Source: an uncultured Eubacteriales bacterium
Lineage (GTDB): Bacteria; Bacillota; Clostridia; Christensenellales; Aristaeellaceae
DNA length: 35,995 nt
Direction of reading: 5' to 3'
Assembly: GCA_902764915.1 (NCBI GenBank)
Contig: CACWXY010000041.1
Coordinates: 1 to 35,995 of the forward strand
Positions 11,401-17,268 of this stretch are shown in pieces. A model generated the notes under the pieces. The model worked only from the letters and a program-made list of their open reading frames with translations, was not told the DNA's origin and ran no database searches. Each line of letters opens with the position of its first letter. The stretch's first letter is position 1. A program made the translations under genes and the position numbers.

Positions 11401-14400
11401 AGCGATTCCGTGTCAGAAATCAGCGACGCATAACCTTCCGCATCTGCTGGAAATTCTTTTTCTCCCAAAGGTGTAATGGTTACATGATCCAATTCCAGAG
11501 TAGTAAATCCATCTAGCTCCTGCAGAATCTCAGAGATACCTGCTCCACTGGCTGCATTTTTATCCACATTGGCAGACAAATCAGTCTGGGTTGCAACGTC
11601 GCTTGCGAAAGTTTCCTGTTCCTTTAGTATCGCAGAATCCATGTCCGTCATAGACGCTACGATATCCTCAGTGATTCCTTCTGCAATGTCATCCATATTA
11701 ACATCTGCAAGGTTCGTTTCAGAGGCAAGCACTGTTTCCGTTAAGTCATCCGTCAGCTGTTCCACGGAACTTTCTGCCGTAACTACCGCATTCTGATCCT
11801 CTGCCTGACTCTGCTCATTGTCTTGTACTGCAGAGGAAACCTCCCTCAGATCAGACTCTGAAGCGAATGTCATATGCTGCTGGACATTATTCTCTTCTTC
11901 TGTCACGGGAGCAATTTCTTCCAAAACCTCCAATATGTCAGAGGGCGATGCAATAATATCCGCTTCAGATACATCATCAGAAGAAGGCAGACTTTCCCAT
12001 GTAAGTCCCAAATCAATAGATGCTTCAACAGTATCAATTTCTTCCGCTGTATCTTCTTTTATTGTGACTGTAATCGTTAGCGTATCTTCCTCTGCAGTCG
12101 CAAAGATGATACTGCCGCTTTCCTGGACATGAATCACAGACAATGCGTCCATATTGACAGAAATACCATCCGTGGCTTCCTGGAAGCTCCATCCATAGTC
12201 CGCCCAAACATCAGAAAGCTGCAAATTGCCGACCAGCACATCAGCAGTATCGTTCAGATCAATATCGCCTGATTCAGAGAGAACGATTTCCGCTTCAAAA
12301 GACTGTGCTGAATGATGTACTTCATACCTTAGTACAAATGTCGAGAGTGCATCCGTTTCAAAGCAGACGCTGATTGCTCTACCTTCTTCATCAAACAGGA
12401 TTTCGGCCTCAATTTCGCTGATAACTGCAGACTGCTCGCCCTCGTCGTTTATAACGTTCTTCACAGTGTAGAGTATAGCTTCCAGCTTTTCCCCAGAACT
12501 GATTTCTACAGATACCGGCAGATCCATATGTACTTCATACTTTTCCGCCTGCAGCGCTTCATCCAACAGATGTAGATTCCACGCCATAAAATGAGAAGGC
12601 TCCGTTCCTTCCATCTGCAGAGAAGAGACAACTATCTCTGCATCCTCTGCCGTCAGAGGAACAACGATCAAGTCCTCCATGCCGAGAACCAGCGGCTCCC
12701 CATTCTGACCTAAACCATTCTCTTCAGGCTCGGTATTGTCCTTTTCATCTGCTTCTTTCTCAGTATCTTCATGTTCCTCTTCGGGCACTTCTCCGTCCTC
12801 AGAAGAGACAAGGTCGACAGCGGTATCCGTCTTTTCGCTGTCAGTATCCGGTTCCTCGTCTGTCACAGACGCATCAGTCGTTTCAGAATTGACTTCTGAA
12901 TCTTCGTCATTTAACAGGTCATCAGCATCTGCCTTCTCCGTTTCTTCATCTGAAAGGGCAGACTTCTCCCCTTGTTCTTCTTCGTCCTTCAGAGCGTCAG
13001 AAGCATCTGCTTCGACGGTATCCTCTTCCGACTCCAAGACGATACCATTATCTTTGTTATCCGCGTTTTCCAAGGAAGAATCATCAGCGGTCTTTTCCGT
13101 GGCTTCATCTTCAGGTATGGACGCTGTCAGATTGCTGTTTTCCTCTTCTGTTTCACTCAGCTTTTCGCTTTCAGTGCCATCAGAAACAGAATCCTTGTCA
13201 TTTTCTTCACTTTCAGTTGCATCAAGACTCTGCTGTTCTTCTCCTTCAATGTTCAGTGCCTCAACTGCAGGCGCATTCTTGACTTCGTTTATGTCAGCCG
13301 ATCCCTGTACCAAGAAATCTGTATCCTTTTCTCCATCGGTATCTGCTGTCTCATCAATCAGGACAGAATTGTCCCCTGTCGCCTCAGTGTAAGTCTGTGC
13401 ACCAGTTTCAACAGCTGAAAGTGCCTCATCTTCTTCACTATCAACCAGCGCCAATGTTGTATCAATATTTTGTTCCTGGACATCCGTGGAATTATGCTCT
13501 TCAGCGTTGCTTTCCATCGCGTCCACCACCGCTGAAGAATCCTCAGAATTCTCCTCTGTTATCTGCATGCCAGTTCCGGTGAGATCCTCAGAGGTCTCCC
13601 CTTCATTCGAGGACAGTGTCTCTTCAATCTCTGTCACCGAATCCAGAGTCGTTTCTTCAGGACTAGTTATCGCGCCTTCATCCGTAGTCTTCTGTGCGGT
13701 ATCCGCATCCCCTACATTCTCCTGATGGCCTGGTTCTCCTAAACCTAAAGCGCGGATTGATTCCTCTGATAGGCCAGAGAACGGATCAACCGTCTCGGGT
13801 GTTGCACTACTATCCGTAGCTGCATTACCAGACAGACCTGTCCCCTCATTACCATCTGCAGACAGTTCGTCCGTGAGGGATGCCTCAATTTCGTCAGTCG
13901 ACAGGTCGTCAGCAGTCATTTCTGAAGCGTTATCATTCTCACCGTTCGTGGTATAGCTGTCATCTTCTGGAATGGTTCCCTGAGCGACATCTACATTTTC
14001 AGGCGGATTCTGATTGTTTTCAGGTGCACCTGTTTCTGTCGGCACCCTTGTCATGATAACCTGATAGCAGCTGTCCGTATGGATATGTTCCGCCTTATCG
14101 CAGGTCAGGACATCAATGTAGCTGCAGCTTTCGTCATGCACATGGCCCGGATCCAGGAGAACCTCATCATAGCGCCAGTCCAGAGGCGTAGTTTCAAATA
14201 CCGGGATTTCCTCCATTCCGCAGATGCAGATTTTCCGTCCCAGCATGTCATATGACCAGCATTCTTCGGTATGTACATGGACATTGGCATACTCGCAGAC
14301 AGTATCCTTCTTCCACGTGTAGCAGGCATCGGTATGCACATGGCCACTGTTTTCTTCCTGACCGCAGGTTACCTGCCAGATCAACGGATAGCATTCTTCC

Positions 14401-15638
14401 GTATGCATATGCGCACCGGTGCCTTCCGGAATCTCGCAGATCAGGGTATCCGAATAGCAGGCGTCTGTATGCACATGAACGCCTTCGCCTTCTTCCTGAC
14501 CGCAGCTCAGAATATAGGTATAGCAGTTTGCATCATGAATATGGGCTCCTTCGCCTTCCTGCATGCCGCAGACAAGGACAAAGCCAAAGCAGCTTTCATC
14601 ATGGATATGCGCACCAGTTCCTTCTTCGAGTCCACAGGTCAGAACATCCTCAAAGCAGGCATCTGTATGAACATGACCGCCATTTTCCACCTGACCGCAG
14701 GTGAGCTTGTGCACCACGGCATAGCATTCTGCGGAATGGGTATGGCTGTCCCCTTCCTCCTGTCCGCAGATCAGTTCCACCACATCTTCATAGCAGCTTT
14801 CCGTATGCGCATGCGCACCGTCGCCGATTTCCATGCCGCACGTCATCATGCGGGTATAGCAATCCGCTGAATGGACATGACCGGCATTCTCTTCCATGCC
14901 GCATACCGGTTCATAGGCATAACAGACTTTGGTATGAACATGACCAGGGTTCTCTGCCAGTTCGCATGTGAGATTCGGTGTATAGCAGGCATCCGTATGC
15001 ACATGGCCCTGACCTTCAATCTGTCCGCAGGAAAGAATGCGGGCATAGCAGTCCGCGGAATGCACATGACCAGCGCTCTCTTCCAGACCGCAGTTTGGAA
15101 TTGTACTGCGCACTTCACTGTAGCAGGCTTCCGTATGCACATGTGCTCCGTCGCCGTCGTTCAGACCACAGCTGAGAACAGGATAAGAGACAAAGCACTC
15201 CTCCGTATGCTCATGAACCGGGATTTCCTCCAGTCCGCATACCAGATTCCCGTTTTCATCATAGCAGTACTGGTTATGGGTATGGAAATAGGCATTTTCC
15301 CGATAACCGCAGTTCAGATTGCCTTCCCAGTCATAGCATTCTTCCGTATGCTGATGCACAGAGAAGTTACCTACATATACGGGTACCGTCCCATAGATCG
15401 GATCATATGCCTCATGATCGTACTGACGGGTATAGCACGCTTCCGAGTGAACGTGTTCCTCTATCCCGCAGGACGGGATCCGTTCCATGGTCACGGCTTC
15501 CCGATGCGTAATATCAATGGTCAGGCCCACCACGACCAGACACATCACGGTCACTAAGGCGATCCAACGGTTTCTCTTCTGTCTCTTTGCCAAGAAAGCA
15601 GATGCGCGCGTTTCAAGATTCTCATGCTTCATATACAT
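2493..15638 (-). CDS. Giant sortase-anchored adhesin with His/Cys repeats and CnaB/SpaA domains
   Basis: A 4381-residue surface protein. Residues 25-41 are a hydrophobic export segment after a basic stretch. Residues 57-524 hold 20 HxHxxxC motifs and 40 cysteines (unit about 21-23 residues, pattern C-G...HxHTxxCY...C). Residues about 530-972 are an Asp/Glu/Ser/Thr-rich linker without Cys; mixed beta and acidic segments run to about 1520. Then come adhesin-like beta domains (about 1525-2640), SpaA-like prealbumin folds (starting near 2647, 2775, 2930, 3053) and CnaB-type repeats with the KxW strand (near 3204, 3332, 3444, 3572, 3681, 4035, 4173). LPSTG at 4336-4340, a membrane segment and a basic tail form the sortase signal. 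SpaA/CnaB domains commonly carry isopeptide bonds and build stalks. AAGGAG five bases before the ATG fixes the start. Ligand unknown; probably host or microbe adhesion. The gene is more A+T rich than the housekeeping genes to its right. No sortase gene is in the window. Confidence 0.93.
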   Translation of the reverse strand: MYMKHENLETRASAFLAKRQKRNRWIALVTVMCLVVVGLTIDITHREAVTMERIPSCGIEEHVHSEACYTRQYDHEAYDPIYGTVPVYVGNFSVHQHTEECYDWEGNLNCGYRENAYFHTHNQYCYDENGNLVCGLEEIPVHEHTEECFVSYPVLSCGLNDGDGAHVHTEACYSEVRSTIPNCGLEESAGHVHSADCYARILSCGQIEGQGHVHTDACYTPNLTCELAENPGHVHTKVCYAYEPVCGMEENAGHVHSADCYTRMMTCGMEIGDGAHAHTESCYEDVVELICGQEEGDSHTHSAECYAVVHKLTCGQVENGGHVHTDACFEDVLTCGLEEGTGAHIHDESCFGFVLVCGMQEGEGAHIHDANCYTYILSCGQEEGEGVHVHTDACYSDTLICEIPEGTGAHMHTEECYPLIWQVTCGQEENSGHVHTDACYTWKKDTVCEYANVHVHTEECWSYDMLGRKICICGMEEIPVFETTPLDWRYDEVLLDPGHVHDESCSYIDVLTCDKAEHIHTDSCYQVIMTRVPTETGAPENNQNPPENVDVAQGTIPEDDSYTTNGENDNASEMTADDLSTDEIEASLTDELSADGNEGTGLSGNAATDSSATPETVDPFSGLSEESIRALGLGEPGHQENVGDADTAQKTTDEGAITSPEETTLDSVTEIEETLSSNEGETSEDLTGTGMQITEENSEDSSAVVDAMESNAEEHNSTDVQEQNIDTTLALVDSEEDEALSAVETGAQTYTEATGDNSVLIDETADTDGEKDTDFLVQGSADINEVKNAPAVEALNIEGEEQQSLDATESEENDKDSVSDGTESEKLSETEEENSNLTASIPEDEATEKTADDSSLENADNKDNGIVLESEEDTVEADASDALKDEEEQGEKSALSDEETEKADADDLLNDEDSEVNSETTDASVTDEEPDTDSEKTDTAVDLVSSEDGEVPEEEHEDTEKEADEKDNTEPEENGLGQNGEPLVLGMEDLIVVPLTAEDAEIVVSSLQMEGTEPSHFMAWNLHLLDEALQAEKYEVHMDLPVSVEISSGEKLEAILYTVKNVINDEGEQSAVISEIEAEILFDEEGRAISVCFETDALSTFVLRYEVHHSAQSFEAEIVLSESGDIDLNDTADVLVGNLQLSDVWADYGWSFQEATDGISVNMDALSVIHVQESGSIIFATAEEDTLTITVTIKEDTAEEIDTVEASIDLGLTWESLPSSDDVSEADIIASPSDILEVLEEIAPVTEEENNVQQHMTFASESDLREVSSAVQDNEQSQAEDQNAVVTAESSVEQLTDDLTETVLASETNLADVNMDDIAEGITEDIVASMTDMDSAILKEQETFASDVATQTDLSANVDKNAASGAGISEILQELDGFTTLELDHVTITPLGEKEFPADAEGYASLISDTESLEVAIEEYLQDESAEESDKEAKETKEEENTVIETKDLDMSIQMPSRMMKSAARMTVAQNTIEGKAAFSLNNDTNVSDDETSDTQSEEDAETDVEESEQKTGNVKASKLEQKRYVAFDIGLNNVQINDYDGFHVNVTLPQSIQGKNFVVYHIHEGNVSLVENLELHGTSSEDVWTVEGFSFDTPNFSEFVLSYTVDFSYEGIDYSIPGNSQILASELFSILKVTCVDMEEADDLLQPATILDVKDVAEITFTDEHLVKVEQVSGLITYNDGRVDVGEKDFLLTSLEPFTSEEKLTIKLLDGREIVVNVTDAVSTDMKDALAVITINGSADTNQTIRPDEEYRIHLEFNEIPNEVQFPTTGNDLVYAFPSSFQPVGSLNNEPILLSYVEDGVAKTLTGCSFSAVNGNIVIHLTDEAKQKLAVSGDGVFKLDIVGKFSNPGESIDWGGDHIWAITWDDSKSLSTTKSGKYDSATNKVNYSINVSSTGTNTGVNVHDQITGTALTLNHDVVVKDASGKVINPQPAVTYNDSQKTFDLTLPDMNHKDRYTIEYSASVNWDNITGNGTAAQTGNSVTVKDNPAVTHTLENNINYNPLDKSVGNTISDPNNENIKYVQWTVKINEAQLRNMAGTVFTDHINSSIMTYTDYNGQAGILVRKYDGNSLVGSDSYLSWVNVGVNDFTSDKSWTYTIPDESNTNYRYEFTYWTKVDVSTQNGNTAVQNYVSDEHYHQAQQQTTVEPGTGKIEIDKQIVGTPTRENMSWSITLTVPPQGLNKAVLTDYLPKIEHSGYKFNDTLKADSIHVSGLQDGIESYKIRETDDKFIITFYKDLEQTSPGLNGTSVKRTITVTFQTENNQDWITLLRDQWHVNNAKFEGDNASVTDYDQGNVAAKDFSKNGKKLGFVELPKQSGTGTDRVLVFEYTLDIYGLKEEDFNNDSLITIVDDYSQHKQFVKFYDIIDGAYNSTNVLQCEDGTWMDGTWAQRIQNGYRNVNQNGTRIHPVDNNTDGTLTFTLPKSAFPLDNEGQYLSRYQIIYYMVVKDATAQTALENFADEQSDRTAHLTNTATWNDLTDDATVDYTNPVLKKEHIAPSVAPTSGNDPLYNPDTGMTGFKITIDLPAKQLNNGNDLTLTDVFSGNLSVDYSSIKVTVNDVQETDSNRTIVYDYKGNTGTFTIPDTGVARKIVIEYDAKVIGQPGQWVQYGNTVTMNGYKDGVTGYSQLSGSGEGGFNINSIRIYKYEANNMTKPIQGVTFTLVDENGDPVLYTTKSVKKDAQGNPVTPEVVLHNIGDHVTYTTGADGYAEIKPSEEEDGFSLQKGITYYLRETGTPIQYAVNNTTYRFTLSDNPNYPNYEYHSGDIMKIYNWPVKGRLEIKKTIVGGPQDMTEEDKKRITFEIKGYYDAEMTKPVKLDEWGYAVTENNATENMDNFVLNISYADFSAAGSYMMEDLLDGYYTVEEKNAALPGYQNVTTTIKTYEVTKGTNNSIIIGNEISGAVNGNTATVEVGGDKWREIDVTNNYETPKGTEIKIKKVNGSTALYGARFKLEKKNPGSGEYEIYTDSSVDDNGLFTIAYDNRNSGVRLTNLVDGEYRITEVKAPTNYKITGDGAFEFTVADGQVSGPETRDGRAEVTYESTNTLFTVENDVKHNYAITKVDGANVSLKLGGAQFGVFEHVPGNTIEQDRSAAKNGTLTRLYTYVTDENGWFEILVNDNNSMYDDAAHYYKNVSGSWVECNAGDAGAEAHSIAYFIMEVKAPEGYSLPDNPDLYYYYFGTEKPINATQIRALGLADSRRSATITNDLIDLKVQKIWKTLENQDLKPDDVDEIEFALYQTATTKNVETGAVISTEEKQYPDDETLYKIEKDSSNNWPVLTIGSLPASSQRTGDTKVYYTYRVEEIVPDGYEVAYTTEDNGRRLVMRNRPESTHIDARKEWSENTPDALKLSGSFSFKLQRKLKTDSSSDWVDIPNSTKSLTKWNGSANVPVNEDWTVTWTDLSVDYDYRVVEIISSNADRFDVSYSEDEDGTLVVTNTYKSTEISAQKIWSDNTPEEKKNFSLRFQLWYKNKSDTSSEWAKYGSDVSVTVYDGSKSKNVPVMDGSQTDSNKWTATINNWKVTWGDLSTDNIYKVTEILPSDQTDKFDVTYSDNNADGIEGGEITVTNTYNKTFIDVKKIWKDAESGHAGINVYLYQKSETYPAGRRVQKNNQDVQAYLSSEPYEYRFDELPKYDENGKEWSYYVQEDYQGVTEGHYVVSYSNDKDTALTFGVITITNEKIDENKLAVKKLWLDSDGNPIDPPAGTESISVQLKKIAGVPSPDGTSVTAEFQRLNWNGEEVVGSASSTAIIKANSTFVIGFEDAPDTDKVTVTGGTIIGAPFTKGIYTAYRVQATASTVTITAKKINHWRALEPVFLEKDQELLYDDPVSVGEAVELKPSNNWAYKWNDITAAENEKYFIEEITPVPGFITQYENNYGIRTGIIYVKNVESQTGSLSLSKTVTADQDLAVPDGTYTFTVQKINEQGEDVGTSQTVSITFTGANATSATGGSLEGNIVTLSNLEPGWYKISEAVPTNGTALTDITVTNGAAYSQGTNVQGNVVYEGDPSTTKPMYAVVYVEAGNTPAEAQATFTNTLASVDIEVNKAWAPVTTWPSDVESVTVQLQKAEYDLDKGAYLEFKNVNGKTLTITSVNSAVTSETVAQAEGAEKAAKQALLDQRFFYNLPKYDSKGYEIKYKVVESDVTGTNVKVEDFTVSYSSEETTTSGLITVTNTAMTSFNFNKIWLDPTGNVAIPASYQNWKENITVTIKRRPGLTGDADANFILKYTISKSEDTFTATMDTTESKLPEAEGNPNALTLKGSGTSNVFNFTLPDKSLRKYNDEGTEWVYYVVESEVPLYVTSYWAVVTGDSGTTYAETLGAKDAKDGGVIVNQTFGGYELPSTGGPGNTALYLLGSMLIMLAGAGFILLSREKRSRVIGSSLART
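14065..15470 (-). repeat. Tandem HxHxxxC / CG repeat array in the adhesin
   Basis: Encodes adhesin residues about 57-524. HxHxxxC starts at residues 62, 95, 119, 142, 166, 191, 212, 233, 254, 276, 299, 322, 344, 366, 388, 410, 433, 454, 499 and 518. Each is followed by Y, F, W or S and usually by a second Cys-Gly 7-11 residues later. Spacer lengths vary, so the array is diverged rather than freshly amplified. Two His and two Cys per unit would suit metal binding or disulfide ladders; the function is not established. Confidence 0.9.
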
Positions 15639-16315
15639 CTACTCTCCTTTCTATCCATTCTCTGTGTATAATCTTTGCCGTCATCCATCCCGCGTAAGGG
15701 AAAGATGCAGGGGGTATATGCTCTCAGCGGTTCATTATCCGAATCGCAGCAGGTGTATTTTCCTCTGCCCTGACGGTGGAATGCCGCTCCGCCTGCTGTT
15801 ATCAAGTAGGAATCACCCATTTTCTGATCCGCCAGCCTGTTTCCCAGGAAACTTCCGGAAAGATATCGCCTTTTCCGTAGTCCATTTTTCTGCGGATGCA
15901 TCTTCGCGCTGATATCCGGCAAACGCCAGTCGGTTTCGCCTTGCAGAGACCATGTTCCTGAACCATCGTCTGCCAGGGGAACTGCGTTCTGTCCTTTTTT
16001 ATGCCCGCCGCAGCGCATGACCGCATCCAGAGAAAAACTGCATCCTTTTCTCTTATCAGCCAGCATGAACCGGCACTTTTTCTTCTTTCTCCGGACAGGT
16101 TCCCCTCCCGTTCCGCAGGATGGTTTCTGCAACCTGTCACACCGCAGACACCGAGTCCGCATTTCCTCACCATCGGCCATGAAATCAGACCGCTTCCATC
16201 CAGGCACCGGTCGCCATGCAGTGCAGGCATAGGGTCTGTTCCATGAGACCCGCAGATGCATCCATGGATCAGCGTTACGGATGTCAGCATGAAAAAATGG
16301 AAATCGCATTCTCAT
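15629..16315 (-). CDS. Possible 228-residue ORF overlapping the adhesin start
   Basis: A 228-codon minus-strand frame starts five bases after AAAGGAGG, an excellent ribosome binding site. It ends ten bases inside the adhesin (its TGA lies within the adhesin's first codons, ATGTATATGA), so the two would be translationally coupled. I recognise no family. The middle is basic and Cys-rich (RRKKKKCR around residue 75, 12 cysteines in all); the C-terminal half reads like a soluble globular protein. No signal peptide is seen. Against it: the purine-rich minus strand here is poor in stop codons, another frame is open over 16290-15802, and the composition is odd. It could be a regulator or partner of the adhesin, or a chance frame in a long 5' leader. 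Confidence 0.35.
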   Translation of the reverse strand: MRMRFPFFHADIRNADPWMHLRVSWNRPYACTAWRPVPGWKRSDFMADGEEMRTRCLRCDRLQKPSCGTGGEPVRRKKKKCRFMLADKRKGCSFSLDAVMRCGGHKKGQNAVPLADDGSGTWSLQGETDWRLPDISAKMHPQKNGLRKRRYLSGSFLGNRLADQKMGDSYLITAGGAAFHRQGRGKYTCCDSDNEPLRAYTPCIFPLRGMDDGKDYTQRMDRKESRCI

Positions 16316-16521
16316 CTGCGCCTCCTTTCCACAGGAAAAAGAGACAGACGACCTGTGCGGTCTCCGCTTTTACATGAACTATCGAACTGTACATAGGCAG
16401 ACAATGCCCCAGCAGCGTGTACAGAAAAAGTGTATGCGAAAAGCACAACCCATTTTCCGCAAGCAAAAAACAGGTGCTTCTTATACACTGCCAGCATGTC
16501 GTTCGCCTCACTATTACGCAC
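16312..16521 (-). CDS. Possible 69-residue leader ORF
   Basis: A minus-strand frame starting at GTG (16521) or at an internal ATG (16497), with only weak purine-rich SD sequences. It ends in a four-base ATGA overlap with the start of the 228-codon ORF. From the ATG the product begins MLAVYKKHLFFACGKWVVLF, a basic-hydrophobic stretch that could be a signal or membrane segment, followed by a polar tail ending in four arginines. It lies directly behind the strongest promoter of the region. It may be a leader peptide or small membrane protein; chance is equally possible. A second open frame (16511-16284) overlaps it. Confidence 0.25.
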   Translation of the reverse strand: MRNSEANDMLAVYKKHLFFACGKWVVLFAYTFSVHAAGALSAYVQFDSSCKSGDRTGRLSLFPVERRRR

Positions 16522-16572
16522 AGTTTTCTTTCCCCGTTGGGAACAGTCTTCCCGAAAGGGTCAGACTATTCC
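16522..16572 (-). promoter_or_regulatory. Candidate structured 5' leader of the adhesin transcript
   Basis: Just after the predicted transcription start the minus strand can form two adjacent hairpins: AGTCT...AGACT enclosing CC(CTTTC)GG, then TTCCC-AAC-GGGGAA. No T-run follows and no known riboswitch class was recognised. Confidence 0.3.
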
Positions 16573-16579
16573 ACCGTCG

Positions 16580-16608
16580 AGTATATATCAAACAGCGTAC
16601 ATTGACAA
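16580..16608 (-). promoter_or_regulatory. Promoter upstream of the adhesin leader
   Basis: On the minus strand TTGTCA (16603-16608) and TATACT (16580-16585) are 17 bp apart, each matching sigma-A consensus at five of six positions. It would start a transcript near 16573, about 935 nt before the adhesin start codon. No better promoter was seen closer to the adhesin. Confidence 0.65.
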
Positions 16609-17226
16609 TCCGTAAGCAAAGCATTTCCAATCACTACGGCACACATTTCTATGGCTTTGCAGTGCAGAAATCTGTAAAAACATTGTCATAATATTGTTAG
16701 TTTCGCGCGCAACTGTTTTTGTGTCACGCATATGCCTGTTCTGACCTTTGACAGGGTCATCGGTCATACGTCTGCACACGCTGTTTTTCCGTCTCTTCAC
16801 TGGGGTGTCTCTGTCATCATTTTCTTGCAGATAGGCTGCCGTCACTACATCCATCCGTACGATCATGGTACTGTCTGTTTCTTCGGCACATGCTCCTTCC
16901 TTCCACACAGCCTTCTTGTTTTCTTCATTTCATTCTGTACAGACCATCCGCTTCCACGCCTTATATGGTTTTCCTTTTCTCCTTGATCCAGCAGACGTGT
17001 TCCCGAATCAATGCATATCACTTCGTATCTGCCATTCACAAGGCTCGTCTGTCTTTGCAAAAAACAGCCCTCATCCCAGGCTGGAGAAAAGGGACTGCCT
17101 GGTCAGTCAGCAGTCGCAGCCTTTTCTCTGCCTGTACCCAACGTGCCAGAGCCCATCATACTTTTCTGGTTCCGGACATATGTATGTTCCTATGATTCTC
17201 GCGTGTCCGCAGAACCTGGCTGCCTC
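16609..17226. other. Gap without a recognisable gene
   Basis: About 620 bp between the adhesin promoter and the terminator of the SH3/peptidoglycan-binding gene. Short frames exist on both strands but none has a convincing ribosome binding site or family resemblance. The plus strand is rich in pyrimidines. Nothing further was identified. Confidence 0.4.
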
Positions 17227-17259
17227 AAAAAGAGGGCTCTCCGAATCATCAGAGAGCCC
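17227..17259 (-). terminator. Intrinsic terminator of the SH3/PG-binding gene
   Basis: On the minus strand GGGCTCTC and GAGAGCCC (17252-17259 and 17234-17241) form a perfect 8-bp stem around a ten-base loop, followed by TCTTTTTG. It begins about ten bases after the stop codon. Confidence 0.85.
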
Positions 17260-17268
17260 CCGCAGGAG

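Noticed and set aside
14271..14870. Long plus-strand frames opposite the His/Cys repeats of the adhesin
   Set aside because: They arise from the repeated codon pattern on the minus strand, lack ribosome binding sites and encode repetitive His/Met-rich products.
14065..15470. CRISPR-like regular repeats
   Set aside because: The periodicity is that of protein-coding units of variable length inside one open frame, with no constant repeat and unique spacer pattern.
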